64,000 bases of DNA from Aldehydirespirator sp965205155 (GCA_965205155.1 OZ242033.1:1-64000); one strand, 5' to 3'. Shown: positions 48,689-57,855, counted from the stretch's first letter. Notes: generated by a model not told the origin, from the sequence alone. Program-made: numbers and translations.

Positions 48689-51595
48689 CTAGTTCTCGAG
48701 CTGCTGCAGCAGGCGTTCGAGGATCTCGTCCTGGCGGCGGCGCAGATCGGCCAGCTCGTCGAGAAGCTGCTGGGCCTCCGCGGGGGTCAGCTCGCCGACA
48801 TCGACGGTCGGCGTGTCGGTGACGGAGGGCTCGTCGACCCCGTCCGGCTGCTCCGCGGGCTCCACCACAGGAGCGTCCCCGTCGGTCACCACCGGCGGCA
48901 GCACCACCCCGGTGAAGTTCGTGCCCGGGTACAGGTCCTCGAGGGCCTCGCCCAGCGTCTTGCCCAGCGCGGTGCGGTTGCCCACCGAGGCGATCACCCC
49001 CGCCAGCAGCGGGATCTGGGTCCCCTGGGCCCGCACGTACATGGGTCGCACGTACAGCACCGAGTCCTCGACGGGCAGCAGCAGCATGTCGCCGAAGTCG
49101 ACCTGCGAGCCCTGGTCGTTGAGCAGCGTGAGCTCCCGGCTGATGTCGGGGTTGGTGGAGATGTTGGAGGCCACGATGGCCGGACCCGGCGCCAGCAGGT
49201 TCGACATCTCGTAGGACACCAGGCGCGACGTCCCGTCGTCGCGGGTCTCACCCACCATGAAGGCGGTCAGCTCCTTGCGGCTGTCGTCGTCGGAGACGGG
49301 CACGAACGAGCGCAGGGCCACGAACGACGCCTCCTCCTCGCCGGGGAGCTGGATCAGCGAGTAGTAGGCCGGAACCCGCCGCTCCCGCCGGGTCAGCAGG
49401 CCCCGGTCCCCGACCACGGCCTCGGCGATGCCCCCGGCCTGGACGCTGCGGCCCGGGTCCTGGGCCACCGCCCAGCGCTCGGTGCCGATGATCAGCGCCT
49501 CGGGGTCCGACACCTGGTACGACGACCACATGTTGGTCTGAACGGTGAACAGGTCGGTCGGGAAGCGCAGATGGGAGCGCAGGCCCTCGGGCATCTCCGA
49601 GAAGTCGCTGAACAGGTCGGGGAAGGCCCCCTGCCACGCGCCCACGATCGGATCGGCGATCGGCATGACGTACAGGGTCACGTCGCCGTCGTAGGAGTCG
49701 ACGACGGCCTTGACCGAGTTGCGTATGTAGTTGGCGCCTTCGGCGGCCAGCTCGGCGCCGGTGTCCAGGCCGCTGGTGTCGGCGCCCTGGGAGTAGGGGT
49801 AGCGGTCGGTGGTGGTGTAGCCGTCGAGCACGTAGTGGACGCGGCCTTCGAACACCACCGGGTAGATGTCGGAGTCGAACTCCAGGAACGGGGCCACGCT
49901 CTTGACCCGGTCCCGGGCGTCCCGGATGTAGATGATGCTGGTGTCGCCGTCCACAAAGTTGGAGATCAGCGGATCGAGCTGGCCGAAGCGCAGCGCGAAG
50001 GCGGTCTGGCGCAGGAACGAGCCCATGTTGACGCCGCCTTCGCCGTCGTAGCGGAAGCTCTCCTCCCGCCCCTGACCGTCCACGTAGTCGACCTCGTCAC
50101 GGGTCGCCCCTACCAGCGCGTAGCCCTCGAGGTTCTCGCCGACGTAGATCTGGGGCTCGTCGAGCTCCAAGCCAATGGCCGGGTCCACGTCGACGGGCAG
50201 GCCACCGGTGATGAACACCGGGCTGCCCCGCACGTCGGTGACGTTGGCCCGGGCGATGGCCATCCCGTAGCCGTGGGTGATGGCCACATGCTGGCGCTCC
50301 CATGATCCCAGCTCGCTCAGGTTGAGCTCGCGGGCGGCCAGCACCACCTGGGTCAGCTCGCCGTCCACCTCGTAGCGGTCGACGTCGAGCACGGAGGGGA
50401 ACCGGTAGAAGTCGCGCTCGCCCTGATCCTTCTCGAAGGTGTCGGTGAGGGTGAGCGGATCGAGGATCCGGGTGTTGCGGACTGTCTGGGCTGCAGCCCG
50501 CAGCTGGGTGGCGGTGGGGTTCTCCCGATAGTCGAACACCTCGAGGGCGACGTCGCGGCCGGGCATCAGCGAGTAGGCGGTCCGGGTGGCGGCGATGTTG
50601 CGGTCGGTGTAGACGGACTCGCGGGCGGTGGTGTTGGGATCGACCTGGAAGCGCTGCACGAACGCGGGGTACATGCTGCCCATCACCAGGGCGGTGAAGG
50701 CCCACAGGCCCACGGCCAGCACCGGCAGCACCCAGCCTCTCCGGCGCAGGTTGACCACCAGCAGCACCACCGCGAACAGCGAGATCAGCAGGAGCAGGTT
50801 GAGGGCGGGCAGCTTGGCCTTGACGTCGGTGTACAGGGCGCCGTCGACCACCCCCCGGTCCGACACGGTGAGCTCGTAGCGCGACAGCCAGTAGTCGGCC
50901 GCCTTCACCAGGGCCAGCACGGCCAGGATCGCCGACAGATGCACCTTCACCGCGGGCTGCACCCGGGGCGCGCCCCGGGGGACCTGGCCCCTGATGCCGC
51001 CGTTGATGTAGTGGGCGATGCCGATCACTACGAGGATGATCATGAAGGCGGCGAAGGCCCAGTTCACGAGGAACGTCAGGAACGGGAGCCGGAACACGTA
51101 GAACCCGATGTCGGTGCCGAACAGCGGATCGACCACCCCGAAGTCCTTGCGGTTGACGAAGAGCAGCCACTCCTCCCACTGGTTCGACACCCCGGACGCG
51201 GCCAGCAGCGAGAACACCACCGACACGACCAGGCGAACCAGCCGGGTGCGGCCCGACAGGATGTCGTGGAAGCGGCTGAGCATCTCCTCTTCGGGCCCGG
51301 GCGGCCGGACTGCGGGCTTCAGGCGATCGACTATCAGCAGGTTGATCCAGATCAGGATGAAGAAGAGGGCCGCGAAGATCAGGAACAGCACGATCTTGGC
51401 CAGCAGCACGCGGCCCCACACGTCGGTGCGGCCCAGGGAGTCGAACCACAGGTAGTCGGTGTAGAAGCGGGCGATGCCGCGCAGCGACAGCAGCAGGACC
51501 AGCAGGCCGCCGGCTATCAGGATGGCTATGAAGCGAGTTCTTCTAGTGCCGAAGCGGGGTCGGCCGCCGGAGGGGGAGGGGGAAACGGTGCGCAC
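48689..51595 (-). CDS. UPF0182 family large membrane protein
   Basis: 968 residues, usual family length. Seven transmembrane helices lie in the first 330 (FIAILIAGGLLVLLLSLRG, VLLAKIVLFLIFAALFFILIWINLL and others). A large extracytoplasmic domain follows with ERQHVAITHGYGMAIARANVTDVRGSPVFITGGLP and YFGE-type family blocks (IYVGENLEGYALVGATRDEVDYVDGQG), then a coiled acidic tail (LTPAEAQQLLDELADLRRRQDEILERLLQQLEN). The family is widespread in actinobacteria and uncharacterised. The terminal coiled coil suggests oligomerisation. Confidence 0.92.
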   Translation of the reverse strand: MRTVSPSPSGGRPRFGTRRTRFIAILIAGGLLVLLLSLRGIARFYTDYLWFDSLGRTDVWGRVLLAKIVLFLIFAALFFILIWINLLIVDRLKPAVRPPGPEEEMLSRFHDILSGRTRLVRLVVSVVFSLLAASGVSNQWEEWLLFVNRKDFGVVDPLFGTDIGFYVFRLPFLTFLVNWAFAAFMIILVVIGIAHYINGGIRGQVPRGAPRVQPAVKVHLSAILAVLALVKAADYWLSRYELTVSDRGVVDGALYTDVKAKLPALNLLLLISLFAVVLLVVNLRRRGWVLPVLAVGLWAFTALVMGSMYPAFVQRFQVDPNTTARESVYTDRNIAATRTAYSLMPGRDVALEVFDYRENPTATQLRAAAQTVRNTRILDPLTLTDTFEKDQGERDFYRFPSVLDVDRYEVDGELTQVVLAARELNLSELGSWERQHVAITHGYGMAIARANVTDVRGSPVFITGGLPVDVDPAIGLELDEPQIYVGENLEGYALVGATRDEVDYVDGQGREESFRYDGEGGVNMGSFLRQTAFALRFGQLDPLISNFVDGDTSIIYIRDARDRVKSVAPFLEFDSDIYPVVFEGRVHYVLDGYTTTDRYPYSQGADTSGLDTGAELAAEGANYIRNSVKAVVDSYDGDVTLYVMPIADPIVGAWQGAFPDLFSDFSEMPEGLRSHLRFPTDLFTVQTNMWSSYQVSDPEALIIGTERWAVAQDPGRSVQAGGIAEAVVGDRGLLTRRERRVPAYYSLIQLPGEEEASFVALRSFVPVSDDDSRKELTAFMVGETRDDGTSRLVSYEMSNLLAPGPAIVASNISTNPDISRELTLLNDQGSQVDFGDMLLLPVEDSVLYVRPMYVRAQGTQIPLLAGVIASVGNRTALGKTLGEALEDLYPGTNFTGVVLPPVVTDGDAPVVEPAEQPDGVDEPSVTDTPTVDVGELTPAEAQQLLDELADLRRRQDEILERLLQQLEN

Positions 51596-51601
51596 CGACG
51601 G

Positions 51602-53263
51602 TCACGTTATCGGCTCGGGCCAGCCCGCGGAGAAGGCAGCTTCGGCGGCGGAGTCCGCCCGGCGTGATCGGGACTCCCGGTAGATCGAACGCACGGCGCT
51701 GCTGAGCGCCTCGGTGTCGTCGGTCTCCTCTATCAGATCGCTGAGGCGGGCCCGGACCGGCTCGACCAGAACCGACAGGATGGCGGCGCCGGACGCGGCC
51801 AGATCGATGTCGTCGATGCTCACGTCGATGTCGGACGCGAAGTCCTGCATGGGCACGCGAGCGGCCCGGGTGTAGGCCTTGGTGCCGCCGGCGATAGAGG
51901 TGCGCACCGCTCGGACCCCGGTGCGGCGTATGCCGTCGAGCAGATCACCCTGCTCGTCCACCACCAGCCGCTTGAGCCTGCGGGCGATCCCGCCCACCGC
52001 GACGGCCCGAGCCGCGCTGACGAGATCGTCGGGATCGGACGGCTCGACGGCAGCCTCGTGCTCGTCGGCGAACTCTTCGGCGAACTCATCGGCGAACTCG
52101 GCCGGTTCGCCGGCCACTCCGGCCGGCTCCGGGGGCGCACCGGCATCAGCGGCGCCCGGTCCGGTCGAGGTCGGCCCCGGCGGTTGGCTGACCGGCTGGG
52201 CCGTGATGGAGCGCAGCCGGGCGAAGATGGCTTCGGCGTCCGAGGCCGGGGGGGCATCGTCATCGGATCCGGCCTCCCCGGACACGGCGCCGGACGGGTC
52301 GTCGGCGCCGTCTGATGCTTGGCCTGGCGGCAGGTCGGCTCCGGCCTCGAACTCGACGTCGGGCTCGGCCTCGATGTCGTAGAGCCGTGCGGGGATACCG
52401 GGCGACTTCGGCGACGGTTCGAGGGTCAAGCCGGCGATCTCGACCGGTTCGTCGACGTCTTCGGGTTCGTCGACGGCTTCCGGGCTCTCGGGCTCCGACT
52501 CCGGCTCCGCGTCGTCGTCGGCGTAGGCGGGTGCTGGAGCCTGGTCCCCGGCAGATGGTTCGTCGGCCGGCCTGCCATCGAGGGGCGTCCCCGCCAGGCG
52601 AGCCGTTGCGATCTCGGCCTCGATCTGGGCGACGGTGGACTCCGGCTGAGCCGCGACCCGCAGCCCGGCCCGCTCGGCCGCCTCGGCCGCCCGGGGACCG
52701 GCCTGGACCAACTCGTCGATCCAGTCTTCCATTCCCTGGCGGAAGATACCGAGCGCTTCCATCAGGCGGTCGCGCATCTCCCGGAGCTGCTCCACCTCGA
52801 TCTGGTACTCGCGGCGCTTGCCGGCCAGGTCGGCCAGGATCCTCTCCCGGACGTTGCGAGCCTCCAGCAGCATGTTCCTGCCCTGCTCGCGGCCATCCTC
52901 GACGGCGGCTGCCGCGGCCGCCTGAGCCTCGCCGACGATGCGGGCGTGCTCGGCCTCGGCCCGCTCGATCCTCTCCTGGGCCGCGTCGCTGGCCGACTGG
53001 AGGATGCGAGTCGCCTCGTCGCCCAGAGCCTCCGCCACCCGGCGCGACTCGAGTACCTCCGCGGGAGTGGCCTCCAACTCCGCGATCCGGTTCGACAGCG
53101 AGCCGGCCAATATGTTCAGCCGGCGGATCTCCTCGGCGGCCTCGCGCAGCCGGGCGCGGACGGGTCCGGGTTCGTAGCCGCGGCGTACCGTGGCGAAGTC
53201 GGTCTCTTCCACCGCTTCAGGCTCCAACCCCACTCCGGGGTCTGATCCCTCGCCGTTGTCCAT
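51602..53263 (-). CDS. DivIVA-like coiled-coil protein with long acidic linker
   Basis: 553 residues from ATG 53263, with GGAGGAG upstream. The open frame to 53464 is excluded because it is made of dispersed-repeat sequence. FATVRRGYEPGPVRARLREAAEEIRRLNILAGSLSNRIAEL matches the N-terminal lipid-binding and coiled-coil start of DivIVA/Wag31-type proteins. The coiled coil runs to about 230, followed by about 200 residues of Glu/Asp/Pro/Ala linker and a helical C-terminal domain (VSAARAVAVGGIARRLKRLVVDEQGDLLDGIRR). It probably organises the pole or septum. Gene order with a YlbL-like protease and MreB downstream supports an envelope role. Confidence 0.72.
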   Translation of the reverse strand: MDNGEGSDPGVGLEPEAVEETDFATVRRGYEPGPVRARLREAAEEIRRLNILAGSLSNRIAELEATPAEVLESRRVAEALGDEATRILQSASDAAQERIERAEAEHARIVGEAQAAAAAAVEDGREQGRNMLLEARNVRERILADLAGKRREYQIEVEQLREMRDRLMEALGIFRQGMEDWIDELVQAGPRAAEAAERAGLRVAAQPESTVAQIEAEIATARLAGTPLDGRPADEPSAGDQAPAPAYADDDAEPESEPESPEAVDEPEDVDEPVEIAGLTLEPSPKSPGIPARLYDIEAEPDVEFEAGADLPPGQASDGADDPSGAVSGEAGSDDDAPPASDAEAIFARLRSITAQPVSQPPGPTSTGPGAADAGAPPEPAGVAGEPAEFADEFAEEFADEHEAAVEPSDPDDLVSAARAVAVGGIARRLKRLVVDEQGDLLDGIRRTGVRAVRTSIAGGTKAYTRAARVPMQDFASDIDVSIDDIDLAASGAAILSVLVEPVRARLSDLIEETDDTEALSSAVRSIYRESRSRRADSAAEAAFSAGWPEPIT

Positions 53264-53515
53264 GGCTCCTCCGAGGCCACCACCGGCGCGCTTGCTCCTG
53301 CTGGCTCGCTGGTTGCAGTCAGCCCATACGATAGGGCCTGCACGGGAGGTGCTGCCGTCTCGCGCTGCAACGGGGCCGTTCCCGCTCCTGTTCGCTGCGC
53401 TCACGGGCCGCTCGGGCCACACCTCCCGCTCCTGTTCGCTGCGCTCACGGGCCGCTCGGGCCACGGCCTCGCCCGCATGGGCCGGGTTCGTGCGCCTGCT
53501 CGCTCGGCCTCCGGG
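53264..53515. other. Intergenic region with two tandem dispersed repeats and a hairpin
   Basis: 252 bp between the DivIVA-like gene and the YlbL-like gene. It carries dispersed repeats B and C and a gene-end hairpin; no other gene is supported. Confidence 0.6.
53380..53462 (-). repeat. Dispersed 39-bp repeat, copies B and C in tandem
   Basis: Copies at 53380-53418 and 53424-53462 are identical, 44 bp apart, in minus orientation (TCCCGCTCCTGTTCGCTG at the left). Confidence 0.92.
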
Positions 53516-53531
53516 TCAGCCGAGCAGGCGC
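53492..53531. terminator. Hairpin at the 3' end of the YlbL-like gene
   Basis: GCGCCTGCTCG and CGAGCAGGCGC with an 18-nt loop; the right arm includes the last codons before the stop at 53516. Confidence 0.6.
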
Positions 53532-54754
53532 CCAACGGGCTGGCCTCCGGCGCCCACCAGGGCCTGCAGCGCGTCGTCCAGCGTCGCCACCCCCACCACC
53601 GGGACGTCACCCGCGCCCGCTAGGGCCTCGTCCACCGACGCCTCGGGCACGATGATCATCTGGGCGCCCGCATCACGGGCCGTGGCCGCCTTCTGGGCGA
53701 CGCCCCCCACATCGCCCACCGATCCGTCCAGCCGTATGGAGCCGGTGACGGCGACCCGCTTGCCCCCGGTGAGCTCGCCCGGCGTGAGCACGTCGAGCAT
53801 GATCAGGGTGAAGGCCAGCCCGGCCGACGGTCCCCCCACCGCGCCCAGGGTGATGTCGACCTCGAACGGGAGCGGGGACCGCTCGACACGCTCGCTGATC
53901 CCACTCACGCCGATGAACGGGCCGCCGTGGTCGGGATGGGTGCCGAGCGTCAGCTCAACGTCGCGCCGCTCGCCGGTATCGAAGTTCTCCACCGTGACCG
54001 CGACCGTCTGGCCCGGCTCCAACTCCGACAGCACTGCTCGCAGCGACGCCACGGTGGTGACCGGCTCGCCGTCTATGGCCAGGATCACGTCGGCGACCTC
54101 CAGCAGGCCGTCGGCCGGACCGCCCGACACCGTCTCCAGGAACAGGACGCCGGTGAAGTCGGCCGCGTCGACACCGAGGTGCTCGAGGGCCACGATCGTG
54201 GCCGCGTCCTTGGAGCTGTCCATCAGGTGACGGTTGTGCCGGCGCTGCTCGACGTCCGACCGGTCGCCGTAGACCGACTCCCGGCTGCGCAACTCGATGG
54301 CGTCGTCCATTGAGGACCTGACCCAATCGAGCACGGTCAAGTCGCTGTCGATGGCGACGGTGAGCAGCAGGATCTCGCCGTCGGGATCGAACACGTCTAT
54401 GCCTTCGGCTTCGACCCGGCCGGACGTGGCGATGGCAGTGCCGGGCAGGAAGGCCACCGCGTCGTCGTCCACCAGGGAGTCGCCCGGCAGGAGCCGACCG
54501 GCCCACTGGGCCGGGACGAAGTACAACCCGGCCCCGACCGCGACCAGAACGGTCACGATGCCGACGAGGGTCAACCCCAGCCCGCGCCCGAACCGGCGAC
54601 GGCGCGGCGGGCCTGGCGGGGGCAAGAGCCCGCCCGGCGGGAGGGACCCCGGCCCCGGGAAGGTCGGCGGGGGGGGATCCGGCGGGAGGGATCCCGGCAC
54701 CGGGGAACTCGGCGGGGGGGAAGCTAGCGTGGCGGACCGTCCAGTCGTCTTCAC
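53516..54754 (-). CDS. PDZ and Lon-C domain membrane protease (YlbL type)
   Basis: 412 residues. A Pro-rich cytosolic N-terminus (about 60 residues) and a transmembrane helix (LGLTLVGIVTVLVAVGAGLYFV) come first. A PDZ domain follows at about 200-265 (VLFLETVSGGPADGLLEVADVILAIDGEPVTTVASLRAVL). The Lon-type serine protease is at about 285-395, with catalytic Ser in AVGGPSAGLAFTL and Lys in DVGGVAQKAATARDAG. YlbL-type proteases cleave membrane or division proteins; in B. subtilis YlbL acts on YneA. Residues and order are complete, so it should be active outside the membrane. Confidence 0.88.
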   Translation of the reverse strand: MKTTGRSATLASPPPSSPVPGSLPPDPPPPTFPGPGSLPPGGLLPPPGPPRRRRFGRGLGLTLVGIVTVLVAVGAGLYFVPAQWAGRLLPGDSLVDDDAVAFLPGTAIATSGRVEAEGIDVFDPDGEILLLTVAIDSDLTVLDWVRSSMDDAIELRSRESVYGDRSDVEQRRHNRHLMDSSKDAATIVALEHLGVDAADFTGVLFLETVSGGPADGLLEVADVILAIDGEPVTTVASLRAVLSELEPGQTVAVTVENFDTGERRDVELTLGTHPDHGGPFIGVSGISERVERSPLPFEVDITLGAVGGPSAGLAFTLIMLDVLTPGELTGGKRVAVTGSIRLDGSVGDVGGVAQKAATARDAGAQMIIVPEASVDEALAGAGDVPVVGVATLDDALQALVGAGGQPVGRLLG

Positions 54755-54801
54755 TCGAGCGCCGTTTCATTCACGCGGCGTCCGGACACCAAGGTACCGC
54801 C

Positions 54802-55191
54802 ATGGCGACAGCCCCGACCACCGGCGAAGCGATTCCCGACAGCTCCAAGGCAACGCCGGGCGGACACGACAGGTGGGCCCGGATCGCCCGCTCGGCCCGC
54901 CGTTCGGCCCGGGCGATCATGCGGTCGGCTCGGGAGACCCTCCGATCGGCGTCGACGGCCCGCCCCAGGCGCCGGATCCGGGTCATCGACGTGCTGCGCG
55001 TCCTGGGCCTGGCCCGGCGGGCAGTGCCCCGCCCGGTGGTGGGGCCCAAGGCCTACCCGCAGTGGTGGCAGCGGATCTTCTCGCTGCTGGTGCTGGCCGC
55101 GCTGGTGGTGGTCATCGGCTTCGCGCTGGCCGCCCTGGTGGGCCTGCTGGTCGTGGTGGCCGGCTTCCTGCTCGAGCAAGCCATCTCCTGA
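54802..55191 (+). CDS. Small membrane protein (TIGR02611-like)
   Basis: 129 residues. An Arg/Ser-rich N-terminal half (WARIARSARRSARAIMRSARETLRS) is followed by YPQWWQRIFSLLVLAALVVVIGFALAALVGLLVVVAGFLLEQAIS, a hydrophobic hairpin. It resembles actinobacterial small membrane proteins of the PGPGW/TIGR02611 type. It is divergent from the YlbL-like protease. Function is unknown. Confidence 0.6.
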   Translation: MATAPTTGEAIPDSSKATPGGHDRWARIARSARRSARAIMRSARETLRSASTARPRRRIRVIDVLRVLGLARRAVPRPVVGPKAYPQWWQRIFSLLVLAALVVVIGFALAALVGLLVVVAGFLLEQAIS

Positions 55192-55249
55192 GGCCGAGCG
55201 GAAAGGGAGCGATCGGTGTGGAAGCACGTGGACACCGAGCGAGGCCCCG

Positions 55250-55332
55250 GGCCCGAGCGGCCCGTGAGCGCAGCGAACAGGAGCGGAGGGCGTGGCCCGA
55301 GCGGCCCGTGAGCGAAGCGAACAAGAGCGGGA
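55250..55332 (+). repeat. Dispersed 39-bp repeat, copies D and E in tandem
   Basis: Copies at 55250-55287 and 55294-55332, 44 bp apart, plus orientation, in the gap before the HEAT-repeat gene. They differ from each other at two positions (GCGCAG/GCGAAG and ACAGG/ACAAG). Confidence 0.9.
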
Positions 55333-55349
55333 ATGGCAGAGAACGTCTA

Positions 55350-55994
55350 GTGGACGCGGCAGGTGGGGCGGGGGGAGCCGTCGGGCGGCGGCGGGAGGCG
55401 GCCGCAGCCGGGCACACCGGCGACGCCGCCGGAGCCCGGTCGTATCTCCGCGACGGCGACCCGATGGTGCGATCCAGCGCGCTGCGGGCGCTGGAGAGGG
55501 CCGCGGACCTGGCCGCCGGCGAGCTCGAGGCCGCTCTCGAGGATCCCGCGCCCGCCGTTCGATTGACCGGGCTCGAGCTCGCCGCGGGCCGCGACGACAT
55601 CTCCACGGCCGCAGCCGCGGACCGGCTCGCCGACGACGATCGCCGGGTGGTGGAGGCCGCCGCCTGGACCTGCGGCGAGAAGGTCTCGGCCGGCCACACG
55701 CATGCCAGCGGGTCCGGGACGGCCGCCGTGGTCGACGCGCTGGCGCAGGTGGCCCGATCCCATGATGATCCGCTGTGCCGCGAGTCGGCCATCGCGGCTC
55801 TCGGCGCGATCTCCCATCCCGCCGGGCTGCCCGCGATCCTGGCCGGGCTGGACGACAAGCCCGAAGTCCGCCGCCGGGCCGTGATCGCGCTCGCCCCGTT
55901 CGACGGGCCCGAGGTCGACGCCGCGCTGCTGAGGGCGACCACCGACCGGGACCGGCAGGTCCGGACCGCCGCGGCCGAACTGCGAAACGTGTAG
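55350..55994 (+). CDS. HEAT-repeat protein
   Basis: 214 residues from GTG 55350; the open frame upstream runs through the dispersed repeats and is not coding. Repeated helical pairs of the HEAT type are seen: LRDGDPMVRSSALRALERAADL, LEDPAPAVRLTGLELAAGR, LADDDRRVVEAAAWTCGE, SHDDPLCRESAIAALGAI and KPEVRRRAVIALAPFDGPEVDAALLRATTDRDRQVRTAAAELR. This is a protein-binding scaffold, often in signalling or phycobilin-lyase-like roles; here no partner is evident. Its stop codon is the first TAG of a tandem repeat. Confidence 0.78.
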   Translation: MDAAGGAGGAVGRRREAAAAGHTGDAAGARSYLRDGDPMVRSSALRALERAADLAAGELEAALEDPAPAVRLTGLELAAGRDDISTAAAADRLADDDRRVVEAAAWTCGEKVSAGHTHASGSGTAAVVDALAQVARSHDDPLCRESAIAALGAISHPAGLPAILAGLDDKPEVRRRAVIALAPFDGPEVDAALLRATTDRDRQVRTAAAELRNV

Positions 55995-56051
55995 CGGCGG
56001 CTCGGCTAGCGGCGGCTCGGCTAGCGGCGGCTCGGCTAGCGGCGGCTCGGC
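55992..56051. repeat. 15-bp tandem repeat carrying repeated TAG stops
   Basis: Four copies of TAGCGGCGGCTCGGC between the HEAT gene and mreB. The period is 15, so each copy repeats the in-frame TAG stop of the HEAT gene. Confidence 0.93.
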
Positions 56052-56053
56052 GG

Positions 56054-57058
56054 CTACTCGAAGTCGTCGCTGAAGATCGAGAAGTCCAACCCGAGCTGCT
56101 CCAGGCACCGGCCCGCGCCCCGCACCACCGTCTCCAGCGGGGCGTCGACCCGCCGTACCCGCAACGACATCTCCCGGGACAGCCGGATGTCCATTCCCCT
56201 GAGCAGCCCTCCCCCGCCGACGAGGTAGACGCCCCGGGCAATCAGGTCCTGGGCCAGCTCGGGGGGAGACTGGGACAGGCAGCTCAGCACCGAGTCGACC
56301 ATGGCGGTCACCGGCTCCTCGATGGCCCGGCGGATCTCGTCGGGGGTAACCACCGTGGTCTTGGGCATTCCCGACATCAACTCCCGGCCCCGTATCTCGG
56401 CCGCGGTCTCGCTGCGGGTCGGCGCCGCCGAGCCGACCACGATCTTGGTGTGCTCCGCGGTGGGCTCGCCCACGGCCATGCCGTACTCGCGCCGCATGTG
56501 GGCCTGGATGGAGTCGTCGATGTCGAAGGAGCCCACCCTCACCGCCTCCAGGGCCACGATCCCGCCCAGGCTGAGCAGGGCGGTCTGGGTGGTGCCGCCC
56601 CCGATGTCGATCACCATCGACCCGACGGGCTCGTCGATCGGCAGTCCCGCGCCGATGGCCGCGGCCACGGGCTGATCGATCAGCCGGACCTCGATGGCAC
56701 CGGCCCGGCGGGCGGCCTCCATCACCGCCCGGCGCTCGACCGGGGTGATCGCCGACGGCACGCACACCACCACGCGGGCCCGGTTGATCCTGCTCACCCC
56801 AACCTGCCGGAGCAGGATCCGGATCATGTCCTGGGTGATCTCGAAGTCGGTGATGGCACCCTTGCGCAGCGGCCGCCGGGCCACGATGTAGCCGGGCGTC
56901 CGTCCCAGCATCCGGCGAGCCTTGTGGCCTACCGCCAGCAGTTCGTTGGTGTTGGTGTTGAGCGCCACCACCGACGGCTCGTTGAGCACCACGCCCTGCC
57001 CGCGGGCGTACACCAGTGTGTTTGCCGTGCCCAGATCGATGGCCAGATCGCGGGGCAG
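56054..57058 (-). CDS. mreB: MreB-family actin-like protein, apparent CTG start
   Basis: 334 residues starting at CTG 57058: LPRDLAIDLGTANTLVYARGQGVVLNEPSVVALN is the phosphate-1 block, which every MreB needs. The first ATG (57013) lies after it and would delete that motif. An in-frame TGA (57062) stands two codons upstream, so translation must begin at CTG (GGAG 9 nt upstream) or read through. Other ATP-binding blocks are MVIDIGGGTTQTALLSLGGI and VYLVGGGGLLRGMD. A homologue of rod-determining MreB/Mbl; envelope genes surround it. No MreC or MreD is adjacent. Confidence 0.85.
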   Translation of the reverse strand: MPRDLAIDLGTANTLVYARGQGVVLNEPSVVALNTNTNELLAVGHKARRMLGRTPGYIVARRPLRKGAITDFEITQDMIRILLRQVGVSRINRARVVVCVPSAITPVERRAVMEAARRAGAIEVRLIDQPVAAAIGAGLPIDEPVGSMVIDIGGGTTQTALLSLGGIVALEAVRVGSFDIDDSIQAHMRREYGMAVGEPTAEHTKIVVGSAAPTRSETAAEIRGRELMSGMPKTTVVTPDEIRRAIEEPVTAMVDSVLSCLSQSPPELAQDLIARGVYLVGGGGLLRGMDIRLSREMSLRVRRVDAPLETVVRGAGRCLEQLGLDFSIFSDDFE

Positions 57059-57061
57059 GAC

Positions 57062-57328
57062 TCAGCGCTCCGAGACGGCGGGCGCGTCCGATGGCGCGTC
57101 CGCGACTGTGTCCTCGCCGTTGTGCTCGGAGTTGCCGGACTTCATGGGACCGAGCCTGGAGATCCCGCTGGCGGGACCGGATCGCTCGGGGGCGCCCGAC
57201 ACGGCTTCGAGCTGCCGGAGGAACGGGGCAGGACGGCGCCAGGTGATCTTGCGGGCCACCCAGAGCAGCATGGAGACGATGGTGGCCAGACCCAGCGAGG
57301 CCACCACCAGCAGCACCGAGCCCCTCAC
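57062..57328 (-). CDS. Small single-pass membrane protein upstream of MreB
   Basis: 88 residues: VLLVVASLGLATIVSMLLWVARKITWRRPAP forms one transmembrane helix and a basic cytosolic face, followed by an acidic, Ser-rich tail. It starts by overlapping the moaE stop by 4 bp. Its TGA is in the same frame as MreB two codons upstream of the CTG. No family is recognised. Location suggests an MreB accessory role. Confidence 0.6.
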   Translation of the reverse strand: MRGSVLLVVASLGLATIVSMLLWVARKITWRRPAPFLRQLEAVSGAPERSGPASGISRLGPMKSGNSEHNGEDTVADAPSDAPAVSER

Positions 57329-57825
57329 CGGACCCCCTCGACAACGGCCGGCTTCTCGCTCTCATCGACCTCGACGATGTGCTGGGCCTCCAAGCCCCAG
57401 CTCTCGCCTCCCTGCCATCGCTCCCGCTTCCAGATGGGAACGGCGGCCTTGAGGGTGTCGATGGCGAAGCGGGCGGCCTCGAAGGCTGCGTCCCGGTGGG
57501 GAGACGACACGGCCACCACCACCGCGGGCTCGCCGACGGCCACCGGTCCCACCCGGTGCAGCATGGCGATGCGCCCGAGGTCGTCCCAGCGGCCTCGCAT
57601 CTCGGCGGCGATGGTCAACAGGCGGGGCTCGACCACCTCCTCGTACGCCTCGTACTGGAGGAGGTCCACGCCGGGTCGATCGGTGGAGTGATCGCGAGCC
57701 GTGCCGCTGAACTGAACCACTGCGCCGCACCCGGGCAGCACCACCCACTCCGCCACCTCCGCTGATGGCAGCGGATCGGGTGACAGGCCGAGCCAGGTGT
57801 CGCCGGTGTCAGGGGGTGCCAGCAC
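57325..57825 (-). CDS. moaE: Molybdopterin synthase catalytic subunit
   Basis: 166 residues. GAVVQFSGTARDHS, LQYEAYEEVVEPRLLTIAAEMRGRW, IAMLHRVGPVAVGEPAVVVAVSSPHRDAAFEAARFAIDTLKAAVPIWKRERW are the MoaE blocks, with the conserved HR and the KxxxPIWKxE active-site Lys. It transfers sulfur to cPMP with MoaD to make molybdopterin. No moaD is visible here. It is 4-bp coupled to the small membrane gene and mreB. Confidence 0.92.
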   Translation of the reverse strand: MLAPPDTGDTWLGLSPDPLPSAEVAEWVVLPGCGAVVQFSGTARDHSTDRPGVDLLQYEAYEEVVEPRLLTIAAEMRGRWDDLGRIAMLHRVGPVAVGEPAVVVAVSSPHRDAAFEAARFAIDTLKAAVPIWKRERWQGGESWGLEAQHIVEVDESEKPAVVEGVR

Positions 57826-57855
57826 TACCGGACATGGTAGTGGTGCGAACTCGCG

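Noticed and set aside
53264..53464. N-terminal extension of the DivIVA-like protein
   Set aside because: It is translated dispersed-repeat DNA; a strong ribosome site precedes ATG 53263.
54297..55349. N-terminal part of a 565-residue HEAT protein
   Set aside because: The upstream part runs across the YlbL-like gene, a small membrane gene and dispersed repeats; coding signal starts near 55350.
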